Of a DNA stretch of 64,000 bases, positions 55,326 through 63,976 are shown piece by piece. A program made the position numbers and the translations under genes. Under the pieces are notes generated by a model. It was given only the letters and a program-made list of their open reading frames with translations. It was not told the DNA's origin and ran no database searches. Source of the DNA: an uncultured Bacteroidales bacterium (GTDB lineage Bacteria; Bacteroidota; Bacteroidia; Bacteroidales; UBA932); contig CALVDR010000003.1 in the NCBI GenBank assembly GCA_944326365.1, positions 1-64,000 on the forward strand. Reading direction: 5' to 3'. How positions within the stretch are numbered: position 1 is the stretch's first letter; each line of letters begins with the position of its first letter.

Positions 55326-56357
55326 ATGGAAACGAAAGAAAGGATTACAATCAAGCGCGAAAATGGTGAACTTGTAGAGGCTCAAGCTCCTGTTATCGTA
55401 TCTGCCAGCCGTAGTACAGATATTCCCGGTTTCTATAGTGATTGGTTCCTCCACCGTTTAAAGGTAGGATACTCATCCTGGACAAATCCTTTTAACGGAG
55501 TCAGAAGTTACGTCTCATACCAGAATACAAGGCTTATTGTTTTCTGGTCAAAGAATCCAAAGCATTTGTTGGATGAAAATGGCCTGATAGATTACCTTAA
55601 CAAAAAAGGCATCAATTGCTATGTCCAGTTTACACTTAACGATTATGTAGAAGAGAAACTTGAACGTGGAGTACCATCCGTTGATGAGCGGATAGAAACG
55701 TTCAAGTCCCTAGTTGACAAACTTGGATATGGAAAAGTTATTTGGCGTTTTGATCCTTTGATTTTGACAGATAAAATCAGTATTGAAGATCTGCTTCGAA
55801 AGATTAAAAACATTGGGGATAGACTTAAAGGATATACTGAGAAATTAGTATTCAGTTATGCCGATATTGCCGCCTATAAAAAGGTTAAGGCCAACCTTGA
55901 AGCGAATGAAGTCCACTATCGTGAATTTTCAGAAGATGACATGATCCGCTTTGCATCCGGTTTGCAGCGATTGAACGAAAACTGGGGATATACATTGGCC
56001 ACCTGTGGAGAGAAGATTGATATTGAAAAGTATGGCATAATACACAACAAGTGCGTTGATGATGACCTGATGATTAAGTACTTCTCTGATGATGCCAAAC
56101 TGATGGAATTTCTCGGAGTGGAAGTTCAAGGTGTTGATTTGTTTACTGGGACAAAGACAATCATAAAGAAGAAAAATAATAAGGACAAGGGCCAGAGACA
56201 GTTCTGCGGCTGTATAGTCAGCAAGGATATAGGTGAATACAACACCTGTGCTCACCTTTGTGAATACTGTTACGCGAACAGCTCTAAGGAATCAGCTTTA
56301 CGGAATCTGCAAATTCACAGACGTAATCCGTTCGCAGAGACTATAAAGGGTATATGA
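55326..56357 (+). CDS. DUF1848 protein with radical-SAM-like cysteine cluster
   Basis: 343 residues. VIVSASRSTDIPGFYSDWFLHRLKVGYSSWTNPFNG (about 23-58), VFWSKNPKHLLDENG (about 72-86), VIWRFDPLIL (about 138-147) and FSYADIAAYKKV are the conserved blocks of DUF1848. Near the C-terminus there is a cysteine cluster, C294, C296, C308, C312, C315, in which C-x3-C-x2-C followed by Tyr has the spacing of the radical-SAM [4Fe-4S] motif but at the opposite end of the protein. A TIM-barrel with an iron-sulphur site is likely; chemistry and substrate are unknown. The stop is 1 bp from the start of the 1717-residue gene, so the two are expressed as a unit. Confidence 0.85.
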   Translation: METKERITIKRENGELVEAQAPVIVSASRSTDIPGFYSDWFLHRLKVGYSSWTNPFNGVRSYVSYQNTRLIVFWSKNPKHLLDENGLIDYLNKKGINCYVQFTLNDYVEEKLERGVPSVDERIETFKSLVDKLGYGKVIWRFDPLILTDKISIEDLLRKIKNIGDRLKGYTEKLVFSYADIAAYKKVKANLEANEVHYREFSEDDMIRFASGLQRLNENWGYTLATCGEKIDIEKYGIIHNKCVDDDLMIKYFSDDAKLMEFLGVEVQGVDLFTGTKTIIKKKNNKDKGQRQFCGCIVSKDIGEYNTCAHLCEYCYANSSKESALRNLQIHRRNPFAETIKGI

Positions 56358-56358
56358 T

Positions 56359-59300
56359 ATGACCTATAAGGATGAAATAACTGCTCTAGGTGAAATCTCT
56401 TTTGATAAAATCAGAAGAGTCGCTTACAATTATGTAATGACCCTTTCAGATAAGGAACGGGATTTACTATTTGAATCGTTGAATCATGGAGTTGATTTGC
56501 TTTCTTCAGATGCCCAAATGAAACTCTATATCTATTCGTTTGGAAAGATGCATCAGGCAAAGGTAAACCGAGCTCTTCAGAGTCTAAGCCTGTCTGTATT
56601 TACAAGCAATGATTTCGACATCGTTGATTGGGGCTGCGGTCAAGGTCTTGCAACAGTTTGTTTTTTCGATTTTCTAAAAGCAAAGCATATCTCGAATCGA
56701 GCGCAAAACATCACATTGATTGAGCCGTCGGATGCTGCCAGGGAGAGAGCGGAGATACATGTGAGAACATATACGGAAAAACATCAAAAGGTTAATTGTA
56801 TAGGGAAATACATTGATGATGTCTCTAAAGAGGATATAAAGTCGATAAGCCCAGTAACATTCCATTTTTTCTCGAATATCCTTGACATCAGCAGCATTGA
56901 CCTTAAACTTCTTTCTGAAAAAGTAGGAGCAAACATTCAAGGACAACACTATGTGGTCTGTATCGGTCCAATGAATAGCGGGAACCGAAGGCTGGATAGA
57001 TTTTACGAGTATTTCAATGCTCCCGAAACGTTCTTGAATGAAACTCAGTCAGAGTATAGATATTCTGCAAACAGTAGTCCTTGTTCTTACAACATCAAGG
57101 TGTTCAAACTGGAGAATAATCAGGTTAATGTTGTTGCTGAAGATTATTATCCTGACGTGCAGTTTTATGCAGGATATCAGCTTGACGCTGTTCGTGAAGC
57201 TATGAAAACTGATGATGAGGAATTTAATGAAAAGGTCAGAGGACTGTATAAATATCTTTCAAGTTTTGAGGTAGCCGCACCATTTGATTTTGGAGCTGGT
57301 GTATATGATGATGTGAATCCAATTTTGGCTGTCTTAAACAATATTATCACAAGAGGCTTGCCTACGAAAAGCAGCCCATTTATTGAAGCAGCTTTTGAGA
57401 AATTAGGCAATAAGAAGCAAAATGATAGTCTTGGCGCATTAAACTACAATGCAGATCATCTCGATGCTCAAGAGTTGTTTATAGCCCTTCATTCTATAGA
57501 TTCCAGATTTATCCTAAATTCGGACAATTATAATAAATCAGTACTGGAAAGCGATTTTGAGAAGAACTTCATAACTACATTCGCACCACAATTTTTCAGA
57601 CAAATATTTCAGCCCCAACGAAGCTTGGTGTCTTTTACAGGAGACAGTGTGCATCATTCACAGAGAGTCGATTTCGCTTGCCAATACCCATATGAGACAA
57701 CCGATTCGAATGGGGATACTCTTAAGGGATGTGTCGTTGAACTTGATGGCATTCAATATCATTCAAACGAGAAGAACAGATTACAAGATAAGGAACGTGC
57801 GGAAGAGTTATACCAGAAAGGTTGGAAATGTATCAGGATTAATGATTATACTCAAGTCGACAAAGACTTAAAGGCTCTGAATAACGATTATTTCAGAACT
57901 GTCAACAAGGCTTGCAAAAAGGAATTTAACAAGAGTTGGAAAAGGACTCTACAGATGGCTCTGACTCCAATAGGAGTTGCTCGTGTCGAGAAGACAATAC
58001 TTGAAGCTATCATGACCGGCAAGATGGACTTGAATAAATCGGATTGGAATATCCTTGCTGTTGAGCGGGATGTTCCATGTGTCGCTCTTGCATTGAGGAA
58101 TCTCACTCAAATGTTCAACAATCTGACATGTCTCAGTGAGGACTACAAGGCATTAAAATTTCCGACAATCCATCTTGATATCATAAGTTCCTATGAGTTC
58201 ATTGATTCACCATTGCATACATATGATGGAGGAGTCTCATCAGTTGAACTTAATTTGTTAGATTCAGAAAACAAGTTGGACAAATCGATACAATATGATG
58301 TCATTCTTGATATTGCAGTTCTAAGACGCTCTGGGTTAGAGGTTAAGGCTTTCAGCAAATTCAAATGCCCTAGCAAGTGTTATTTCTGCATCCGTTCCTC
58401 ACATTATGTCAGGGGAGAAAGACACATATACACTACTGATCCGATAACTTATCAGCCGCTTGTAACCAAGGATTCACAAGGAAACTATTTGGATATACCA
58501 GACAGGAAGGAACTCCTGCAGTATTTCTTGCAGTTACTTTTCAGAAAGGTGAATTTTCGCCCTGGGCAGCTCCCGATACTTAGTAGAGCATTGCAGAATA
58601 AGAGCGTCATCGGACTTCTTCCAACAGGCGGTGGTAAATCTTTGACCTATCAATTGGCTTCTATGCTTCAGCCGGGTGTCACAATAGTTGTTGACCCGCT
58701 GAGATCACTTATGGCAGACCAGTATGGAGGACTGTTGAAGGCTGGTATTGACACTTGTACATATATCAATTCTACCATTAATGCGTCAGATAAGGAACGC
58801 CGTGCATCAATGATGGAAACGTCAAAGATACAGTTTGTTTTCCTTTCACCTGAACGTCTTTGTACATATGCATTTCGTGAGAAACTGCGTAATATGCATC
58901 AATTAGGTGTGTATTTTACATATGGAGTGATAGATGAGGTGCATTGTGTATCAGAATGGGGGCATGATTTTAGATTTACCTATCTGCATTTGGGAAGGAA
59001 TCTATACCAATATGTACTCCCCAAACAGACAGATAAGGAACGGCATCTGACATTGTTCGGTCTGACAGCCACAGCCTCATTTGATGTGTTAGCTGATGTT
59101 GAAAGGGAACTTTCCGGAGAGGGTGCTTTTGAACTTGATTCTGATACGATAGTACGCGACGAGAATACAAACCGGTTGGAACTTCAGTATAAGATAGAAA
59201 AAGTGCCGGTGCGGTATGAAGATGATCAATATTATAATCAGAAAGGTTATGTGGATTCCAGCCTTCCTCGTGCTGTAATGATTTCCGACAAATGGTCCGT

Positions 59301-61512
59301 CTATCAATCTAAAAAGGAATATTTAAAGGAATATCTGGCCAAGATTCCTGAGTATATTGACGACCTTCAGAAAGATGATTCGCTAGATGTTATTAAGAAC
59401 CGTTTCAATGAGCGTCAGAATATTACGGGTACAATTGATGCTGATTTAAAGACAAATCTACCTGAAGATTTTTTTGAAGAGAACGAACTGTATGAACAAG
59501 CCGGAATAGTGTTCTGTCCACATAAGAAGAGTACAGGACTTTCAGTAATGGAGATTTATCATTCCTTGCATGAGGATATACAGGACATCGGCACATTCAT
59601 GGGAAGCGGTGATGGTGATGATGCAGATGAAATAGATAGGGAGTCATTCAAGAATCTAGATTTATTTAGGGAAAACGAACTTCCGTTGATGGTGGCGACC
59701 AAGGCTTTCGGAATGGGGATTGACAAGCCTAATGTCAGATTTACTGTGAATATGAATTATTCCAGTTCACTTGAAAGCTTCGTGCAGGAAGCTGGACGTG
59801 CAGGTCGTGATAGAAAGATGGCTCTGTCTACAATTCTATTGTCAGACTATCGGTTGGTAAGCATCAAGAAGTCGTGCTCCGTCGACAGGTTTCCACTTAT
59901 GATAATAAAAGGGAAATGGTTTCGTGATGGAGATTTACAGGAAATCTTGGATTATTACGGAATCGATCTTGACGAGAGTGACCTTATTTATTATTCACCT
60001 GATAAGGATATGGTCAAATTGCGTTGTGATGTTTGCAACGTACGTTATGCATTCAAATTATGCGGCTCAACTTGTACAAGGTGTAATAAAGGTCCATGCC
60101 TGGTTAGGTGTAGTGAGTACAACCGATGTCAACTTCGACAAGTACCAGATGAAGGGCGTGGATATGTATATGCCGAGGAACTTAAGGAAGTGCTTCGTGC
60201 AAACGGTCTTACAATATCTCCGAGACATTTCGAGTACCAAAATGTCGACTATGAGACCGTGATGTATTTCTACAACAACAACTTCAAAGGGACTCTCATA
60301 GAGATGAGGACTATGATGGAGTTGTTGAATGATTGCGATACAGACATCTTCTATGGCAATGATGCTGAACTGAAAGATACTGTGCCAGTTCGTCATTTCC
60401 TACAAAATGTGCTGAAAGCTGAAGTTGATACAGAAATCGTCGCATTAATATCTGCGATATCTATTTATGAGACCAACGTAAATGGCCTTACAGAGAAGGT
60501 TAAGATACTAAAGTTTGACGGTGACAGGCGAGCGGTGAAGAATATTGAGAATCAGAACGAATTCTGGGTTGAAAAAAAGGATTTGTCGCCATATCGTGAG
60601 AAAGCCGATGTAGCAAAGGCAATTTACAGAATGTGCTGTATAGGTTTGATTGATGACTTCACAGAAGATTACGGGAAGAAAGTATATCGCGTCGTTGCTA
60701 GAAGAAAACCGGATGGGTCATATTATAAGGCACTTCAGACATTCCTGGAAAGGTATTATACAAAAGAAAAGGCAGCCGAAATGGCCACACATATTCCAGA
60801 ATCAGGAGGTGATAATGAAGTACACAATTGTCTGGCTTATCTGACTGAGTTTATTTATGACAAAATAGCTGTCAAGAGGAAACAGGCAATTGATGATATT
60901 CGCACATTCTGTATTGAGGGAACAAGTTATGGTCGGGATTGGAAAAGGGCAAATGAGGAGTTGAAAGACTTCATATATTATTACTTCAACTCCAAGTTCG
61001 CTAGATCGGATTATAAGACGGAAGCAGGAGAGCCATTTTCTCTGACTAATGAGTCAAACAGAGGCCGTAGTTGGTCATATGATATGCTCTTCAAATATAT
61101 GAGGGTTATTGATGATGATGTTGTAGGAACCAGTTCGCCTAAAGATAATATCAAGCACCTTCAAGGTGCAGTCCGACTGATCCGTCGTGCTGTAACTGAC
61201 AGTAATCCAGTTCTTGATTTCTTGAATGTCTATTGCCTCTTATATCTTAAGGTTGGAAATAACAAGAATCTTCAAGAAGAACTTCAGAATAGCTACGTCA
61301 GAGGCTACAGGGCATTCTATAATAACTCTGCCGATAAAACCTCATTCTATAAAATGATGGCCAAATTTAAAAAGGACCTGAATGCTCGTGGAAGGAATGT
61401 CGTTTCAAAGCAAGAACTCGAAATGCTAAAGGAATGGGATCTGGCCAGCGAGATAGATATCCATGCAGACTGGGCAAGTGCCTTTAAGAGAAAATATGCT
61501 GATAACAAATAA
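56359..61512 (+). CDS. Giant fusion: methyltransferase-like domain, PD-(D/E)XK nuclease, RecQ-type helicase
   Basis: 1717 residues. Domains in order: (1) an N-terminal part with a class I methyltransferase-like Rossmann fold, motif I DIVDWGCGQGLATV (87-100) and LIEPSD (120-125), but no NPPY-type catalytic motif; (2) a middle region with an MTES_1575/DUF559-like nuclease, RVDFA (Asp 438), VVELDGIQYHS (459-469) and DKERAEELYQKGWKCIRI (477-494), the usual acid, E-x-D, His and terminal RxxxL..GW..IRI pattern; (3) a linker with a CPSKCYFC cluster (670-677); (4) a RecQ helicase, motif 0 FRPGQ (733-737), Walker A LPTGGGKS (754-761), DEVHC (859-863), VSEWGHDFR (864-872), LTATAS (902-907), FGMGIDKPNVRF (1117-1128), QEAGRAGRD (1143-1151); (5) eight cysteines C1223-C1257 like a RecQ zinc module; (6) a long C-terminus of unknown fold. 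I know no family with this exact layout. A DNA-targeting defence enzyme is the best guess. Confidence 0.85.
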   Translation: MTYKDEITALGEISFDKIRRVAYNYVMTLSDKERDLLFESLNHGVDLLSSDAQMKLYIYSFGKMHQAKVNRALQSLSLSVFTSNDFDIVDWGCGQGLATVCFFDFLKAKHISNRAQNITLIEPSDAARERAEIHVRTYTEKHQKVNCIGKYIDDVSKEDIKSISPVTFHFFSNILDISSIDLKLLSEKVGANIQGQHYVVCIGPMNSGNRRLDRFYEYFNAPETFLNETQSEYRYSANSSPCSYNIKVFKLENNQVNVVAEDYYPDVQFYAGYQLDAVREAMKTDDEEFNEKVRGLYKYLSSFEVAAPFDFGAGVYDDVNPILAVLNNIITRGLPTKSSPFIEAAFEKLGNKKQNDSLGALNYNADHLDAQELFIALHSIDSRFILNSDNYNKSVLESDFEKNFITTFAPQFFRQIFQPQRSLVSFTGDSVHHSQRVDFACQYPYETTDSNGDTLKGCVVELDGIQYHSNEKNRLQDKERAEELYQKGWKCIRINDYTQVDKDLKALNNDYFRTVNKACKKEFNKSWKRTLQMALTPIGVARVEKTILEAIMTGKMDLNKSDWNILAVERDVPCVALALRNLTQMFNNLTCLSEDYKALKFPTIHLDIISSYEFIDSPLHTYDGGVSSVELNLLDSENKLDKSIQYDVILDIAVLRRSGLEVKAFSKFKCPSKCYFCIRSSHYVRGERHIYTTDPITYQPLVTKDSQGNYLDIPDRKELLQYFLQLLFRKVNFRPGQLPILSRALQNKSVIGLLPTGGGKSLTYQLASMLQPGVTIVVDPLRSLMADQYGGLLKAGIDTCTYINSTINASDKERRASMMETSKIQFVFLSPERLCTYAFREKLRNMHQLGVYFTYGVIDEVHCVSEWGHDFRFTYLHLGRNLYQYVLPKQTDKERHLTLFGLTATASFDVLADVERELSGEGAFELDSDTIVRDENTNRLELQYKIEKVPVRYEDDQYYNQKGYVDSSLPRAVMISDKWSVYQSKKEYLKEYLAKIPEYIDDLQKDDSLDVIKNRFNERQNITGTIDADLKTNLPEDFFEENELYEQAGIVFCPHKKSTGLSVMEIYHSLHEDIQDIGTFMGSGDGDDADEIDRESFKNLDLFRENELPLMVATKAFGMGIDKPNVRFTVNMNYSSSLESFVQEAGRAGRDRKMALSTILLSDYRLVSIKKSCSVDRFPLMIIKGKWFRDGDLQEILDYYGIDLDESDLIYYSPDKDMVKLRCDVCNVRYAFKLCGSTCTRCNKGPCLVRCSEYNRCQLRQVPDEGRGYVYAEELKEVLRANGLTISPRHFEYQNVDYETVMYFYNNNFKGTLIEMRTMMELLNDCDTDIFYGNDAELKDTVPVRHFLQNVLKAEVDTEIVALISAISIYETNVNGLTEKVKILKFDGDRRAVKNIENQNEFWVEKKDLSPYREKADVAKAIYRMCCIGLIDDFTEDYGKKVYRVVARRKPDGSYYKALQTFLERYYTKEKAAEMATHIPESGGDNEVHNCLAYLTEFIYDKIAVKRKQAIDDIRTFCIEGTSYGRDWKRANEELKDFIYYYFNSKFARSDYKTEAGEPFSLTNESNRGRSWSYDMLFKYMRVIDDDVVGTSSPKDNIKHLQGAVRLIRRAVTDSNPVLDFLNVYCLLYLKVGNNKNLQEELQNSYVRGYRAFYNNSADKTSFYKMMAKFKKDLNARGRNVVSKQELEMLKEWDLASEIDIHADWASAFKRKYADNK

Positions 61513-61525
61513 AATACTATAAGTT

Positions 61526-62290
61526 ATGGATAATGCTAATATCCTGGCCACACTGGCCAAATTAGAAGAGAGTATCAAAGGGATTGATTCTGCAAAAAAG
61601 CAGGTTGACGATGTAATCAAAGGTTATGGCGATGCCAAGAAAGCCTTTGATGTATTAGCGAAGTCTATGTCTGGAGTCAAAACAAATGTTGATTCTGTCC
61701 TGAAAGCAGTCAAAGAAAAAGCCGATTCTTTAGATGCTGAATCTAAAGCAATCTCAACCGAATTCAAAACTGGTTGTGATCGTTCTTTCACAGAAGCAAA
61801 GAAGTCACTGGAGTCTGTTAATGAAATTTTTGAAAAAGGGGTGAGTAGCTCAGTATCCCGATTGAATGATACTATTGAGGCTCTCGGAGGCTGTGTGTCG
61901 TCTTTGAATAAACTGACGGATGTTATTACTTCTGCTATGGCAAAAGTAGATTTACTTCATGAAGAATTGAAGAAAACAAAATCGGGGGTAGTTTCTGAAG
62001 TGAGAAGTAAAAGTGATGAGACTAAGTCAAAATTAGACGGGAAAATAAATGAGTTGTCTGGATTGATTGAGACGAAGGCTTCTGAGATAATTGAGTTGGA
62101 AGGAAAGCAAAATTCGACACTTTCTAGTATTATGTCTTCTATTAATTCCTTAAAAAGGGAACAAGAGAGCAGTCAGATATTACTTAATTCCATTCTAAAG
62201 AAGCAAAAGTTAGTTATTAAAATAATAGCAATAATTACTTTGATAGTCGTTATAGCTGGCATACTATTATACTATAAGGTAATAGCGTAA
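61526..62290 (+). CDS. Tail-anchored coiled-coil protein
   Basis: 254 residues, not recognised. Nearly the whole chain (about 1-225) is heptad-like, rich in Lys, Glu, Ser, Leu and Val, predicting a long coiled coil with few Pro or Gly. A single hydrophobic helix closes the protein (VIKIIAIITLIVVIAGILLYYKV, about 230-252), preceded by KKQK, so the coil should be cytoplasmic and the C-terminus in the inner membrane. It starts 13 bp after the giant helicase-fusion gene, on the same strand, and is probably part of the same transcript. It could be a membrane effector or a scaffold; no enzymatic motif is seen. Confidence 0.75.
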   Translation: MDNANILATLAKLEESIKGIDSAKKQVDDVIKGYGDAKKAFDVLAKSMSGVKTNVDSVLKAVKEKADSLDAESKAISTEFKTGCDRSFTEAKKSLESVNEIFEKGVSSSVSRLNDTIEALGGCVSSLNKLTDVITSAMAKVDLLHEELKKTKSGVVSEVRSKSDETKSKLDGKINELSGLIETKASEIIELEGKQNSTLSSIMSSINSLKREQESSQILLNSILKKQKLVIKIIAIITLIVVIAGILLYYKVIA

Positions 62291-62336
62291 TATTCAGGCG
62301 GTATTATAGTATTAGCATTTATTAAATATTATAAAT

Positions 62337-63641
62337 ATGACCAGAGTATATAAAAGCAACTTTAGATTCGTTGCCAATCGATACGAAGAATGGCAAGGTG
62401 GCAGATGCATCTCAAGGGGGGAGATTGATACTGAAATCTTGGCCGAAGTGTCTGGGAACACCATTCACTTTGAACTTGATGATATTGCTGATTTGAGAAT
62501 TCTCCAATCTTTTGATTTTTATTGTGGAAATGTAGATTCAGCTGATTTAGGCGACCGTATTCAGTATTCATATGCTACCTCGGATTTCAATCCCATTGTC
62601 CCTATGGTTTGTCACCTCTTTTATTCTGGCAACCGAATTGAATATGTTCGTTTTGCTATGACCAATCCTGACAGATTGATTGAGTTTTATGGAGAAATGG
62701 TCGAACTGGGACAACCATCTACAGGGAGTCGTTCCCAGTCTTCTGCAAATACTTCAGTTACTGCTGAAGAAGTAATGGAGGATCTTGATGACCGTGGGAT
62801 GCTCAATGTAGACACATTGATGGAAAAGGCAATTATACTGTACAATAACAATGCAGATGCCAATAGCATTAAAAAGACTGAAGCAGTATCCGAAGCTCTT
62901 AAATTATTTGTGGAGGCATGTAATCTTGAACGCGATGCAGTGGAAGATGGAGATAAGGATTACTCAATCTGGATGCCAAAAATACTCTTGTATATAGCAC
63001 TTTGCAATTATAAGCTTAATAATATCAATTCAGCGTATTACATTGCGAAAAAGGCATTGGCTGAAATTGACACAGTTGAAGAGCATTCTATTATTTCAGG
63101 CATCCCTAGAGAGATATATGGAGAATCTACCATTAAGGAACTCATCAGTATTATTGAAAATGATCATTGGGATGATGTTGATGAGGACATGGATGTCGAT
63201 GATGTAGATGAAACAGAGGTTGATCTTGATAATTTCTATAATCTTAAACGAAAAATAGAGCGAGAATCCAATGCTGTGGGAAATCCTGAGGCTCAGAGAA
63301 TAATTCAGCTTGTTGAAGTAGTTAGCAAGGTTCAGAGTCAATTTTGGGAAGCATGTTCTCATACTGGTGATAATACGCAAAAGTTCCAGCTTCATGAACT
63401 CTTAAACGTCATTAAAAATGCATTGTATTATTCATGGGAAAAGTTAGGATGTGGACATCATAGCGATTTTTGGGAAGAAGGTGATTCTATGTTTGATTAT
63501 ATGATGTTTGAGATGGGACCAGAAGAACGCATTAAAGCTATCATTAATATGCTTGAAGAATCTTCTCCTTTTGCTTTAGTGGAAAGGAATTCGGCAATAA
63601 CCAACGGATTACTTTCGGTATTTAGAAAAGTTGTTTTATAG
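62337..63641 (+). CDS. Unrecognised acidic protein with helical-repeat-like middle
   Basis: 434 residues, family unknown. The N-terminal 130 residues look beta-rich (FRFVANRYEEWQGGRCISRGEIDTEILAEVSGNTIHFEL). The middle (about 150-265) has paired helices of the TPR kind (ALKLFVEACNLERDAVEDGD, MPKILLYIALCNYKLNNINSAYYIAKKALAEI). A very acidic stretch lies at about 278-298, and a further helical part follows (about 300-434). Conspicuous residues are the ACSHTGDN and LGCGHHSDFWEEG segments (Cys/His near 345 and 375), which might bind metal. It lies 46 bp after the coiled-coil gene in the same array. Confidence 0.7.
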   Translation: MTRVYKSNFRFVANRYEEWQGGRCISRGEIDTEILAEVSGNTIHFELDDIADLRILQSFDFYCGNVDSADLGDRIQYSYATSDFNPIVPMVCHLFYSGNRIEYVRFAMTNPDRLIEFYGEMVELGQPSTGSRSQSSANTSVTAEEVMEDLDDRGMLNVDTLMEKAIILYNNNADANSIKKTEAVSEALKLFVEACNLERDAVEDGDKDYSIWMPKILLYIALCNYKLNNINSAYYIAKKALAEIDTVEEHSIISGIPREIYGESTIKELISIIENDHWDDVDEDMDVDDVDETEVDLDNFYNLKRKIERESNAVGNPEAQRIIQLVEVVSKVQSQFWEACSHTGDNTQKFQLHELLNVIKNALYYSWEKLGCGHHSDFWEEGDSMFDYMMFEMGPEERIKAIINMLEESSPFALVERNSAITNGLLSVFRKVVL

Positions 63642-63658
63642 TTTAATATACTTCAGGT

Positions 63659-63976
63659 ATGAAAAAAATTCGCCTTAATCCACAAATCCTGTCGACGATG
63701 TTCATTGGTTTTAACAGGCATTTATTTACTGCTCCTAAACAAGGTGATATGTATAGCGTTGATGAAGACAACCATGATTGTACTATTTATTTCACGGAAG
63801 ATTTTTGGGAAAAGTATGTTTCAGAATTGCAATCAGCATATCTACAAGGCAAGTTTGCGGCAAGTAATGCTAATAGCGATTGGACAACTCTTCTCCATAT
63901 GATACAAAGAGCATCTGATAGTGTACTTCCATCTAATGCTGCAGATTATTACAATAGCATAAAAATGTTTTTGTAG
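63659..63976 (+). CDS. Small hypothetical protein
   Basis: 105 residues, complete, not recognised. A basic N-terminus (MKKIRLNPQIL) is followed by a mixed strand and helix body (YSVDEDNHDCTIYFTEDFWEKYVSEL) and a helical C-terminus. There is no signal peptide, membrane segment or metal motif. It starts 17 bp after the preceding gene and ends 24 bp from the right edge, so it is part of the same array; whether the array continues cannot be seen. Confidence 0.6.
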   Translation: MKKIRLNPQILSTMFIGFNRHLFTAPKQGDMYSVDEDNHDCTIYFTEDFWEKYVSELQSAYLQGKFAASNANSDWTTLLHMIQRASDSVLPSNAADYYNSIKMFL

